NCBI RefSeq assembly: GCF_020283565.1
Contig: NC_060059.1
Location: forward strand, 52,147,157-52,211,156
Reading direction: 5' to 3'
Source: Trifolium pratense
Lineage: Eukaryota; Streptophyta; Magnoliopsida; Fabales; Fabaceae
Length of the DNA stretch: 64,000 nucleotides
Position numbers and translations under genes: made by a program. This document shows, piece by piece, positions 22,378 through 34,405 of the stretch (positions within the stretch are counted from its first letter, which is position 1; each line of letters begins with the position of its first letter). The notes below the pieces were generated by a model. That model was not told the DNA's origin and did no database searches. It saw only the letters and a program-made list of their open reading frames with translations.

Positions 22378-24400
22378 TTAAATCGGAATGCAGTTTTGTG
22401 CCCTTGTTTTGATTAAATCGGAATTTTACCCTCGCTGTTTTAAAATGCGGACTTTTATCTCCCTGTTTTATAATTTTTTTGATTTTGACCCCCCTAAAAT
22501 TCTACTTTCGAGTCACAACTTCAAAGCTTCGCACACAACTCAATTTGGATCAATAATTCACCAAATGGATATCGAAATGAACGTAATCGAGTTATCTTTC
22601 CGCAGAATCAAACCCCACTAAATTTGGAGTTACAAAGAGAGATTAATTACCGTTTTAGTGAAGGTATGTCCCCCAAAAATTCTGCACAAAATCTGCTTTC
22701 GAGTCACAACTTCAAAACTTCGCACAGAATTCCATTTGGATCCATAATTTATCAAACGGATATCAAAATGACCGTAATCGAGTTATCTTTCCACAGAATC
22801 AAACTCCACTAAATTTGGAGTTACATAAAGAGATTAATTATCATTTTAGTGAAGGTCTGTCCAAATCAATTATTGTATGGAACTACTACTGGTATTTTTG
22901 TCATGTCTCTCACCTTGTAGCTCATTTTTCAATAGTATTCATAGGCGATTATGCCGCCGGGCATGCCTTGCACATGCCCGGGCTACCTTTTTTTTTTTTG
23001 TAATAATAAGAAATAGAAAAAAAATAAAAGAAAGAAACGCATCTCGTAAAGGTACCGTACGAAACATATTTAGTCTCTTATGTTCATTTTAGTTTTCAAT
23101 TTGGTCTCTTATCTTTTAAAAGTTTCAAGTTGGTTCCTTATGTTATTGATCTCAATATAAGTTGGTTGTTTTCGTTAAATTTTGAGTTAAATTTTTCTAA
23201 CTTTTTGTTATATTTGGAGTTAATTTTTCTAAAACTTTCACATAATACTCTCCTAAGTGGTCTACGTACGCAAATTCATTAGAAAAGTCGACGATTTAAA
23301 CTAAAATTTGAGGAAAAGGACCAACTTGAAACTTTTAAAATATAAGGGACCAAATTGAAACCTAAAATAAACATAAGAGACCAAATATGCAATTAATTCT
23401 AATTTTTAACAACCTAAAACCTTCTCAATCTAGAATCTTTGTTTGATGACTTGATGTTGTTTTGAATTTTAAAATTTGTTAAACTGTTTTGATTGTTAAG
23501 TGATTATATAAATAAACTGTTTTGATTGTATAAATAAGTAGTTTAATATAATTATATACATTGATGTGGATTCAGTTTTGATTGTAACCTCTTATTTAGT
23601 CGAGCCTTAATTATATTGGAAACCTGGCTATACTCTTGCTTGTTGTTTCTTGTTTAAAAATTCATTCCAAAATTAAATATTGAAAAACAGGGTTTAAATA
23701 TTTCTATATTCGAAATTTGGGTTGATAAAATTCCCTCAAAAAATTTGTTTGGGCTCCCTAACAATCCTGGAGTCGCCACTGATAGTATTTACATGTCCGG
23801 AAAGCTAACGAAATTAATCTTGTTGTCATTTAAATTTCTTCAAATTTGGAGTTACGATGTGTTTGGTAGACGATGTTGAATTTGAAGGTCATAAGTAGAT
23901 TTCTGCAAAATTAGTAATTGGACAGACCTTCACTAAAACTGTAATTAATCTCTCTTTGTAACTCCAAATTTAGTGGGGTTTGATTCTGTGGAAAGCTAAC
24001 TCGATTATGGTCATTTCGGTATCCGTTTGGTGAATTATTGATCCAAATTGAGTTGTGTGAGAAGCTTTGAAGTTGTGACTCAAAAGCAGAATTTTGCAGA
24101 ATTTTGGGGGACATACCTTCACTAAAACGGTAATTAATCTCTCTTTGTAACTCCAAATTTAGTGGGGTTTGATTCTGTGGAAAGATAACTCGATTACGGT
24201 CATTTCGATATCCGTTTGGTGAATTATTGATCCAAATTAAGTTGTGTACGAAGCTTTAAAGTTGTGACTCGAAAGCAGAATATTAGGGGGGGCAAAATCC
24301 AAAAAATTATAAAATAGGGGGGGTAAAAGTCCGCGTTTTAAAATAGGGGGGGTAAAATTCCGATTTAATCAAAACAGGGGGGCAAAACTGCATTTAAGCC
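22378..24400. mobile_element. long-TIR non-autonomous DNA transposon (MULE-like)
   Basis: The left arm 22378-22870 is repeated inverted at about 23917-24400. Outer ends read AATGCAGTTTTGTGCCC and, inverted, AAATGCAGTTTTGCCCCCC. Each arm contains two tandem copies of a roughly 190-bp unit carrying TTCGAGTCACAACTTCAAA and CTAAATTTGGAGTTAC. The target duplication is not resolved; TGTTAAA occurs at both borders. No transposase was found. The middle holds a nested palindromic MITE and unrecognised AT-rich DNA with a GTCGCCACTGATAG word near 23770. Confidence 0.7.
23065..23389. mobile_element. palindromic MITE nested in the long-TIR element
   Basis: Its left half (CATATTTAGTCTCTTATG, TTTCAATTTGGTCTCTTAT, AAAAGTTTCAAGTTGGT) reappears inverted in the right half (ACCAACTTGAAACTTTTAAA, AAGGGACCAAATTGAAACC, CATAAGAGACCAAATATG). 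No target duplication is obvious. Confidence 0.65.
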
Positions 24401-24421
24401 TGTTAAAATTAAAAGGATGAA

Positions 24422-24612
24422 TCATCAATGAATTGATCTAAGTGGTAAGGGTCGTGTGTCCCTCTTAAATATGTGGTCAGAGGTTTGATTCATGGCTCAT
24501 GCATATAAAAAAATTTGGTTGGGGAGAGAGATCTCACCTTTTGTGCCCCACAAATTCTCTAACGAATATTAATCATTGCAACTTCGTATCAATATCATTA
24601 TAACAAAAAAAA
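24422..24612 (+). mobile_element. tRNA-derived SINE (family 1, second copy)
   Basis: Aligns along its length with the SINE at 7861-8058. It has an A-box TGATCTAAGTGG (24434-24445), a decayed B-box AGGTTTGATTC, a GTGCCCCACAA block and the terminal ATATCATTATAACAAAAAAA. A perfect 12-bp target duplication, TAAAAGGATGAA, flanks it (24410-24421 and 24613-24624). Confidence 0.85.
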
Positions 24613-24624
24613 TAAAAGGATGAA

Positions 24625-24971
24625 ATATGTGAATAAACACATAACACTCATGTTAAAACATAAAACGACAAGTGTAACAAAATTAAATTGACTGTAATAT
24701 TCATGCATGTCTTTAAATCTACAACGTTCACGCCCAAATTTTTGATTGAATATACAACATCAAAACGACAAACAAAACATCATACTCAAACGAAAAAACA
24801 AAACATCATATTCAAACGAAAAAATTATGGAAAAGAATGGATGGATATTGTTTGAACTATATGAGGTATATGTAATAAAATTTATTCATATTTACTTGAA
24901 TAAACCGATCGGATAACCCTAAAAAACGACTTGACATTTTCTATTTAAAAAATAACATGGCTAACTTGAGC
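24625..24971. other. intergenic, no gene seen
   Basis: AT-rich sequence between the SINE and the CACTA element, with a local repeat of AAACATCATA-TTCAAACGAAAAA words near 24775-24825. Confidence 0.5.
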
Positions 24972-24974
24972 ACG

Positions 24975-26206
24975 CACTACAAGAATACTTGAATTTCTTG
25001 ACGGATTTAATTAACATTTATTGGCGGTTTTAGCACCCAATAAGTTATTGGCGGTTTAAGCCTCCAATAAGTGAGAAAAACCCTCACAAAATTTTAAAAA
25101 TATTTTTTTTAAAAAGACATATAACTTAGTGGCGGCCTAAACCGCCAGTAAATTAGCTATATTGTTCCATAAAATGACAGCCTAAGCGGCCAATATATGA
25201 CCTATAACTTAGTGGCGGTCTTGACCCACGCAAAATTCATAAAACTTCAAAATCAAAATCCTGGAATTGACCCCTACACAGGGAGCTACCCACACCAAAA
25301 CAAATACAATAAAAACAACCCTTACGAGAGCTTATGGTAAGACCGATTTCAATCACTCTCCTCTTCCTTGTCTTCTCAGCCGAAGCACCACTTCCCTTAT
25401 TCAATCTTCATTTTTTGTCTTTGGAGCTTTTTTTAGAACACTAAAATTTTGCATGTTGAGTTTCCAATCAAAATCCTTTATTCTAAGCCATCAAACTCAA
25501 ACATAAAGCAAAGAAAGAAGAAACCCATTCACTCTCTTTGGACGTGACCCTCTCTCTCTCTCAATGTTCATAATTCAATCCTTTCCCAAGTTTGCATGTT
25601 TGAAATTATTAATTCAAACCAATAAGTTATGTTATCAAACTGTTGGCACCTTCTTGAAGAGTTTTGGGACTATAGAAAATCAAAAGGGCTTAACGATTTC
25701 CAACAGAAAAAAAAGGTAGATCTGAGAAGCATTTTATGGGTTGTATAATGAGAATGATGATTAGAGTTGAATTTTCTGGTGGCAAGTAATTTCTTATTAA
25801 GAGATAGGAACAGAAAAAATGGGATTGAATTTGGGGTTATGTTTAATCTTTTTTATATAAATTAATTAATAAACAAGACAATCAAGAAAAGTTAAAAATT
25901 ACTAATATTTAAGCTAGTGGCGGCTTTGGCCGCCAGTAAGCATAAAGTTGGCAATGCTATTATTTTGTGGTGGTCTGGGCAGCCAATAAGTTTGAAAGGA
26001 CAATTGTTGATTTGTGGCGGCTCTAGCCGCCAGTAAATTCCGTCTTTCTCGTTTCTGACGGTTTTGGCTGCCGCAAAACTTACCAACGACCTATTTATTG
26101 GCTTTTTTGGCCGCCAGTAGGCCGCCAATAAATTTAAAATTGTTGGCGGTTTTTAGGCACTTTTAGAGAATTTTTGGCCGCCAATAAAAGCTATTTTTTT
26201 GTAGTG
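24975..26206. mobile_element. non-autonomous CACTA (En/Spm) transposon
   Basis: Ends are CACTACAAGAATA and, inverted, CACTACAAAAAAATA. They are flanked by the 3-bp duplication ACG (24972-24974 and 26207-26209). Both subterminal regions (24990-25230 and 25915-26190) contain many copies of TGGCGG or CCGCCA words in both orientations, a typical transposase-binding arrangement. No TNPA/TNPD coding region is present. The middle (about 25250-25860) is unrelated AT-rich DNA with a CT-rich segment. Confidence 0.88.
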
Positions 26207-26209
26207 ACG

Positions 26210-28208
26210 AGGGATGGATTGAGGGTGAGGGCAGCCCACTTACCTATTTTTCTTTTTTGTTAAAATTTATATATTTATACAATGTGACTTCACTTATAAA
26301 GCATTATTATCTCTAAAAAATTATCATATGCAGATAATTCAAAATATTTACATGCAGATAATTAAAAATAGAGTAAATAAATTTCAAGATATTTATTTCT
26401 CTTATAGTTTTGGTGTACAACTAAATAGAGATTATAAAGAGACAATCATTCTTGTGGTTCAGCAAATTGATAAGTGATATTTTAGAGTATATGTCGAATT
26501 TGTCTTATGATATTTTTACACTAATGTTTTCTTAAAATAATCATTCTTGTAATGATCCTCTTAGATATGTCAATTAAAAAATCTATTCGGCTGATGAAAA
26601 CATGAAAACAAAGTAATGAAAAGAAAAAAAATTAATGAAACTTAATTAAAAACAACTTATAACAATTTTTATAAAAAAAATAATTTAACTTATTTTTGTA
26701 AGTTGTTCGATATAACTTATAAAAATATCCAATGGTTAACATTTTCTTATGTTATACAGTAATAAGTATTAATTGAATATGGCTGCGCAAGAAATTTAAT
26801 TTGATCCAATATGTTGTGGTTGTGATTTCACGAAGAAAAGTACTTATGTATATATCTTTATCAAATGATTGAAGAAAAGTATTATGGAATCAAGAGATAT
26901 TCTTAATTGGTTCCTGGACCAAAAAATCATATTTGGTAACACCCAATTAAAAGTTTACACCACATAAATATTTAAAGCAAATACAGGGTAAGAGACAAAA
27001 AGAAAATATTGTCAATGAAAAACAGACATGGAATTGTGCTGCCCTCAGAAAACTATCTTTATTACTTTGGTTTAATACTCGATGAATTATGAGGGGTTGT
27101 GCCTATCTAAGACTTTATCATGATGTATATTAAATATCATTGGATTTTATTTTTTAAACTTGCTCAAAGGATGAAGATGTTCTCGTATATTTATACATTC
27201 AACAGCTAAGGAATTTAAGCAATGTGAAAATTCAAACAAACTCCAAACGAGACAACTACATATTCAACAATGTAGATCCATTCGTGTACATGTAAATTAG
27301 AATGAGATACAATCTTATCCAGACATATCATATTTATGTCGACAATTTCGTCTCACTATTTTTGTGTGTCTACTTTAACAACAGAAACAGTGGCTACAAG
27401 AATAAAGCAATCATAATTCAGAGTAAGTCTTGGATAGGCACAACCACAAATAAAATTTATTTTGACACACATATAAAAGAAGAAGAAATAAAATGAACTA
27501 ATTTAGTCACATAACTTACTATTAACCCATCATTTTATCTTTAAATTTTTTGAATTTATGTGTGTGCGCCCAACATATGTCATTTAGTGTTGTGACTAGG
27601 TAAGTCTTGCTCCTACATCATCAAGTCGCATTCCATTGAAAGAGAATTAAGACATTGAATTCAAGTGGTTAAAGAGATTTCCCTATGACGAATTGTTCGG
27701 GAGAATCCAAGCAATTCTTGGTAGAAAAAATTATTGACTAGGTTTTATTTACCTCGCATCCAAATTCTAGATTATCAGACCCGTTTTTCCTTGAGAACCA
27801 AAGAGTTAATACAAAAAAAAGTAAAATTTTTAAAAAGAGACTAAAACTGAGTGATTTAAAAATAGAAAACCAATTTCGTGACACAGTGAAAATAGGGGAT
27901 CAAAATTGTAATTAAGCTTAAAAAAAATATTATAAGAAAATAAATTGGCTGATATTTAAATGTGATATATATAACAAGAGTTTTTCTAACATGTACAACA
28001 CATGTTAAAATAGTAAGTTTATATTAAAACTTGTGCATTTTATATTGCACATGTTAGACAATAAAAATTGTTATTTTTCAATAAAAAATTATTACTTTTA
28101 GTTGTTTTAACATATACAATATTGCATATGGTAGACAAACTCATATAATATAGAACATAGTAATTATATTTACTTAATTAATACTAAAAGAAAGAAATGT
28201 ATCAACAA
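26210..28208. other. intergenic, no clear gene
   Basis: About 2 kb of AT-rich DNA. A segment near 27650-27780 (TTCAAGTGGTTAAAGAG, then GTTCGGGAGAATCC) could be another decayed SINE, but no target duplication was confirmed. Confidence 0.45.
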
Positions 28209-28280
28209 GGGTCCATAGCTCAGTGGTAGAGCATTTGACTGCAGATCAAGAGGTCACCGGTTCGAACCCGGTTGGGCCCT
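28209..28280 (+). tRNA. tRNA-Cys (anticodon GCA)
   Basis: A 72-nt cloverleaf. Acceptor arm GGGTCCA pairs with TGGGCCC (one G-T pair). The D-arm is TAGCTCAGTGGTAGAGC, the anticodon loop is CTGCAGA with GCA, and the T-arm is CCGGTTCGAACCCGG. The discriminator is T, as in cysteine tRNAs. Intact A and B boxes, a CAA word just upstream and a T-run from 28280 acting as pol III terminator all support an active nuclear gene. No intron and no encoded CCA. Confidence 0.97.
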
Positions 28281-28540
28281 TTTTCAATTTATCATTTTAT
28301 TTTATTAAATTTCTTTGTATTTATTAGTACGTTTTTGCTCGTTGACACCGCATTTCTTCCCTTAATTATTTCTTAGTTAAACCACACGACACGAGTCTCC
28401 ATAATGGAATTTGTTTAATCACCATCATGGATAACAAAAGTTTGTATAGAAAAGAAAAAATAAAATCATAGATATTTTTTTGGTGAAACATAAAATCTTA
28501 GATATACACCGTTAAGTTAACAATGTTCAGACAGTATAAA

Positions 28541-28664
28541 ATTTTTAGAGTAAAAATCATCAAAAATAAAAATCTTGAGCAATGACTAGTTTTAGTTTTA
28601 ATATTTTTAGAGTAAAAATTATCAAAAATAAAAAATTTGAGTAATGACTAGTTTTAGTTTTAAT
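28541..28664 (+). repeat. two-fold 62-bp tandem duplication
   Basis: ATTTTTAGAGTAAAAAT and TGACTAGTTTTAGTTTTAAT recur 62 bp apart with a few substitutions. Noncoding. Confidence 0.75.
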
Positions 28665-29329
28665 CCTTGAACATTAATTTGCTACAAAAATTTAAACACT
28701 AAAAATAGTTTGAACTTCATTTGTATGCATCAATTTCATGCAACATTTTTGAATTTGTTTAGAGGATCAATTCCATGCAATATTTTTGAATTAGTTCCTA
28801 AACAAATATATATTTAATATGATTTAATTAAATGTATCTGTATATTGTTGGTGAATAGAAATGAATTTTAAATATTTTATTGCAAAAGAATTAATATGTT
28901 TTTGATTTTGTAATTCTTTTTGACGCATTGATTTTGTAATTCTAAGAGCCTATTTTTTTTTTTTTTGATAATCACCTATTTTTGTTGTTAATCCTCCAAT
29001 TCTAAGAAGAGATTCTTGATAATTTGAAGTTTAGTTGATAGGTAATTAAGGTATAATCGTAGTAATTTTAATAGTCTATTTGTATATTTTTCACGTCAAA
29101 ATGTATATGTGTATTAGCTAACTTGTGGTACTAGAAAGTTGACTCCATGCTCATTACGAACGAAATTGCAAACATAGAATATTATGAAAAAATTCTTAAT
29201 TTATAAAAAAAATTATATCAAAATAATATTTAAGATAATTAAAATTATAAGTATATAATAAGTGAAATAGAACAACAGTGGAAAGGGGGAGTTCGAGCGA
29301 GGAAAGGGGAATGTCACATTGTACATATA
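28665..29329. other. intergenic, no gene seen
   Basis: AT-rich DNA with poly-T and poly-A runs. Nothing recognised. Confidence 0.5.
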
Positions 29330-30169
29330 GTGACACGTACATTTTTTTTATAAAAAGAAATTACAAACCACTGGGGGGACATCAACCAAAACTCAGTCAC
29401 AACCACATTTCAGCCCAATTGGGTATACAAACAATTCAAACAACAAAAGTGGTTTAAAAGAGCAGAAGTAAAAACACTCACAACACAGGTACTATCCAGC
29501 GAACCCGTATACAGGCGCGAAACCAAATAGCAAAAAATCGTGTTGTGTGAGCCTTACAACTCACAAAGGCGTATGAGCCAACCGTCAACACTAACCGGAT
29601 CAAGAATCAACAACCCCCTGCGATAAAACATAGCAGGTATCAGAGACTCTTTCGAGTCGAACCGTCCAAACAGAGCAACATATCCAGCACAAGGCAAAGC
29701 GTGATAACCTGAAAGCAAACTCAAACTGCAAAACGCAACGCAACAGGGCGAAGATCCGGCAACACCAACCCAATGGCGAACCGAAACCAAACAAACCTAC
29801 AAACTGGATCTATTGGGATGAAGGATACAGAGCCACCAGAACCAAATCCAGACATGAACCGAACCAAGCAACACTGTCAAGACACAAGGGAACCAAATCT
29901 GCTGAGTTAATCACGGCGGATCTGAGTAGCAAACGCGGAGATGAAACTCCACCCATCGCCGACGGCGCAGGTTTTAGACAACCTTGAAGGGCCTCAAGCC
30001 CAACTGGGTAAAAGGTGGTGCCGCAGAGAAGCTACGGGAGAACCACCAAAGTAGCTGAAGCTACATCTTGCAGGCGGGACGTTGGATTTTAGGGAGAAAG
30101 AGATGGTGGTTGTTTGGTGTAGAGAGAAGGCAGAGAAAAGTGTTAGAGAGAAAAAACTCTTTTTTTTTT
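29330..30169 (-). mobile_element. candidate non-autonomous retroposon or LINE-derived unit (minus orientation)
   Basis: On the minus strand this GC-richer block begins with a leader-like CT-rich stretch and ends GTTTGTAATTTCTTTTTATA plus an A-run (plus strand 29342-29360), as in a polyadenylated retroposed transcript. Neither strand has a long coding frame or recognisable reverse transcriptase, and no convincing target duplication is visible. It could equally be a noncoding transcribed host sequence. Confidence 0.35.
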
Positions 30170-30181
30170 TACATAGAATGT

Positions 30182-30346
30182 TCTTTTTTTTAAAAAAAAA
30201 AAAAAACTCGTTATCCGCCCAATGACCGATTAATCGAGGGGACCAATTCCACCGCCTACTTGAGAGGAGCATACTCCAAGGATCTAAGCCAACACCACTA
30301 AGCCAACACCACTAAGCCAACCAAAGTTGATTTTTTTTTTTTTTTT
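30182..30346 (-). mobile_element. SINE-like insertion with CTTAGTGGTGTTGG repeats
   Basis: Flanked by perfect 12-bp direct repeats TACATAGAATGT (30170-30181 and 30347-30358). Read on the minus strand it carries an A-box-like TGGCTTAGTGGTGTTGG, partly triplicated in 15-bp steps (30290-30326 on plus), and ends in homopolymer runs. No clear B-box. Confidence 0.65.
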
Positions 30347-30358
30347 TACATAGAATGT

Positions 30359-31351
30359 GCTGTTTTGCTTGACAAAAAAAATAAAAGAAAAAGAATATGA
30401 TGTTTTGTATCTAATAATTATTTAAAACATAATTATTTTATTTAAAATTAAAATAAATTATAAATACTTACCAAAAAAAAATTATAGGGTAAAAATGAAT
30501 TTTAGTTAAAATAATAAAGATAAAAGTTAAAGAAAAAAAATGATAAGCTCCCCTATCTTGTAAAAATAAATAAAAAAATTGGTACAAATCATAAACCTAT
30601 TTTAACACAGAAATTAATAAATGTAGAAGCTAAATCAAACAGGGCAAAATATGAATATAACTAATGATCAGTCTCAAAGTCATTTTTAGCTTTATTAACC
30701 GCGGATAGAAACAACATATTCAAGGTTTACGCAAAAATTAACCTCACTCTCTTAAAGAGTAGAAACATAAACCTCACCCTAAATTTTTTTGCTTAACAAA
30801 AAGAAATAAACATAAACATAAACTCATGTCAGAAAAGTTTATTGAATTAATACTTAGTTCAACTTAACAGCTCCCCAATCTAAAGTGGAAGCTGAAAACA
30901 AAGTACCAGCCAGACTACATTAGATACAAATTCTACTACGATCTGCATAAGTTTCTGATATTGGCAAAAATATACAAAAACACAACTTTTCCAACTCAAT
31001 AGGAAACTAAATGTTATGATGTTTTTTCCTTTCATTCTACTTTATGCAAATGATGAATAATTCTCCACACATATATGAGGGGTAAAAGGGATAAGACTCA
31101 AACATAACAAATAATAACACTACAAAACGATCTATCTCAAGCCGAGATATTAAGAAATTGATTATCAAGAAAGCGACGCAACCAGAAAATTAACAGTAAA
31201 TTTAAAATACATATGCATGACTCATGAGTCACCTTCACATGAAGGAAGGTCTTCATAATATTCAAATGCAGAAATTGGTTTGTCATGGCTTACATTACAT
31301 TTATTGCAAAAGGGATCACAAGACAGAACTTGGATAAGCCCTAGGAACGGT
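30359..31351. other. 3' flank of sucrose-phosphatase, AT-rich
   Basis: Contains A/T tracts and presumably the gene's 3' UTR next to 31351. No other gene was found. Confidence 0.5.
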
Positions 31352-34300
31352 TTAAAATATCCATTCATTTTGGCCAGATTGCTCCAACCACGTCTGGTGC
31401 ACATGCATCAACGTGAACCAATTGGTATCCTGAAACCCAAAATTTCATTGTTATCGAAAATCAAAACAACACATAAGATTATAAGAATACTTGATTCATT
31501 ACAACATACCTTTCTTAGAATGGAAGATATCACACATCCATGCCGCTCTTCACCTGCAAGTTGGCAAATTCAATGGGTAAAGTCAATATGCAAAGCAAAA
31601 ATTGTTCCAACCAATATTTTTAAAATCCGGACAGCCAGTTCAATCGGTTGAACAGGGAACCGACCAGTTCGCCGGTTGGTTTAACCTCGGCTGTACCTTA
31701 GTATGGTTGAACCGGATCTTTTTTTTCATTTATTTATTGATTTGTTATCCAGTTCAATCATGGTTGAATCCATTGAACCATGATCAAAAGGTCTCACTAG
31801 TTGGATCTTGATTCGATTTTCAAAGCATTGGTTGCCAATCCACATGCCAACATAACAAGAGGATACGAATTAAGATATCCAACTGCTTAATTTGAGAGAT
31901 ATAAAGGAGAGGGAAATGAAATGAAATAAAAAACAATAAAAAGCAAAGCAAACTCGTACCGTTTAACTCCCATTTATCAAATTTCACTAGCCATGTATCT
32001 GAACTTATCTGTGTAGCCAATACATTGTCCACCCATGTCCTAAACTGTTTCCCCTTTTTGTCACCATACAACTTTCTCCAAATATTTATATACTCCTTAA
32101 TATTATGGTCAGCACCAGAAGGGTGGATAAAAACAGCAGATGGATGCTGCATATTAAAACAAAACAGTTTAGCATTTCTCAAGAAGTAAACTCTTACATA
32201 AAGACTTGAAAATGAAAACAAGAAGGGAAACACCAACTAATCATGGTGGGAAGTTCACAAAAATTTAGCTTTTAGGAAAATTTTAATAAACTTGGGTGCA
32301 GATTAACAATGGAAATGTCTATTCGAAATTGTTGTAATGGTTGAACAGTTTAGCAAGAATGTCAAATATATAACAAAATGTAGATTAGCCAAATAGCCAT
32401 GTATACTGATGATAAAACTTAATATCTGTTGATGGAAGATGTTCTAGAAAAGAGAAGTATATGCTAAAACTATATATTATTCATCAAAAACTTACCAAAG
32501 CAAAGTGAACAATGTACCTAAAGCCTTAATCATGGTATGTAAAAATTGCACAAATTCAGTGCTTCCAGAGATATAGATAAAAAAAAAAAAAAAAAACTAA
32601 TATCAGATTTTGCTTTTCAATTTTCTGTTTGTAAATGCAGAACTTGCTTGTCCATAAAATTCAAAAATAGAACGTTAGAAACAATGCACCAAAAAGGAAT
32701 GATTCAGTAAAAAGTATTTTGGACTAAATTTCAAATACCCAGCAGTTTGCCAACACATATAGAATAGAACACACAACAGGTAATCTGTAAAAGTAAGGGA
32801 TATCAATCATACAGTGGCTGCCTGTAGACCGGCAATAAGCAGCTCTGAGTTCTCAATTTCTGCACGCCTCCACTTTTCATTTAATATAGAAAACCTCACT
32901 ATTTCATGTCCCGGAGATGCATTTTCATCATTTTGTTCACGTACAATGTCTGAAACATCTCTTGGGGACAGGTTTGGGCCCAATTTAAAATGACCTATGG
33001 CTTGTATAATCCCAGAAGCACAGCGCTCTGATGCATGCAGAATCTTAGGGTTATCTTTTGCATTTTCTGCATGCCACTGCAACAATTCCTCTTGGGCGTT
33101 GCTCACCTACATAATGAACAGAAACAGATGCAGCATGCAAACAATCTCAGTTTTAGACTAATATATAGGCCAAATATGGTGATAAACAAGTTAAATTACC
33201 AACCATGACACCATAAACTCCTGGAATGCTGAATAGCTCGGCATCATTTCCGGAGTCACCACAAACAAGAGTATTACCAGGTAGCTTTCCCTCGGTCTCA
33301 AACTTTTTAAGCAAATAGGCAAGAGCTTGACCTTTGCCAGCACCTTGTGCTAATATATCCAAATCAACTCCTCCACTATATATTATTTTAACATCCAACT
33401 GGCCAAAAATTAGGCAATGTTATGGAACTACATACAATATTTTACATTCAAAGTAAGACGTCAGAAAATCCAACATACATACACACGAAATCATTTCTGA
33501 GTAAAACGGTGACTATTCGTGCATTATAGCTTACCCCACGCTGTTCCAAAATCTTAGAAAGAGCCTCTGTCACTTGCTTAGCCTTGTCTTTCTTTACATA
33601 AAAGCTAACCTTGTGTGCCCGTTGTTCTGTTTCTGCCTGCACTACCAATCATTCAAAATATGAATCAAACCACTTTATTGAAGCCGTTGCTACCTAAAAC
33701 TAATTTTGTAACAATCAAATAAGTCATAGTTAATGTCTCGGTAAGTTCCTGAACCATGATTCTTTTTTTTTTTGAAGAAAACCATGAAAAAGAAAATCAC
33801 AGTGATCACCTACTCATAATACCTGAGGAGTAAGTTCGGGAAACTTGCTTGCTTCCTCAATGACTATGTTCTTGTCCCATTTCTGGTTCAAAACCTGAAC
33901 CCACCCATCATCAGGAACCATCGATTTCCCATAAGTAATCTCAGTTCCAACAGACATGATAGTTATATCCGGAGTTATCATAGGCTTCTCTTTCCTCAGT
34001 TGTTTGTACAGTGTAGGCGATCTTCCAGTTGAAAACACCAACAAAGAATCATGTCGATAAGAAGCTTCCCAAAGGGCATTGAACCTCAAAAGGGAACTAT
34101 TCTCTGTGTCATGGTGATCAACCTGCAATCAGAAACAAACATATCAACCACTCAAATCACATGTTCACTAATAATCTTTGTAACACCGACACTTCAGATT
34201 GAATGTGTGTCTGACGTCCGACACTTGTCGGTGTCAACTTGCCAGTTTGTGCCTGTGTTTCATAGCTAACAACGGCCATAACAACAACAACAAGAAAAAC

Positions 34301-34405
34301 ATCATAACCAGGATAATAAAAAGACGAGAAACAACAAAAACACACCATTGTGTGATCGAGATCCGAAACAATCATGAGCCGCGCAGAAGATTGTAGTCGA
34401 TCCAT
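31352..34405 (-). CDS. SPP: sucrose-6F-phosphate phosphohydrolase (sucrose-phosphatase)
   Basis: Eight exons (minus): 34346-34405, 33823-34122, 33535-33636, 33204-33398, 32813-33106, 31960-32146, 31510-31553, 31352-31429. They total 1260 coding bases (419 aa), the usual family length, with all introns GT...AG and phases consistent. The enzyme removes phosphate from sucrose-6-phosphate in the cytosol, the last step of sucrose synthesis after sucrose-phosphate synthase. HAD motifs are complete: SDLDHTM with D15 and D17, FSTGR at 50-54, the GKGQAL lysine near 176, and GDSGND at 201-206. The C-terminal SPP domain follows ([33 protein letters not shown]) and the protein ends EWIF. The start is the ATG of [10 protein letters not shown]. 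The exon 4 donor (ATG-GTTGGT) is weak, with a better GGTAAT four bases downstream that would break the frame. No lesions. Confidence 0.95.
31612..31830. mobile_element. hAT-like MITE in an SPP intron
   Basis: Imperfect inverted ends (CAATATTTTTAAAATC and, inverted, CAATGCTTTGAAAATC) enclose GGTTGAAC and AACCGG words, the style of a common plant MITE group. Possible 8-bp flanks GTTCCAAC/GTTGCCAA match only partly. Lies in the intron between exons 6 and 7. Confidence 0.5.
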
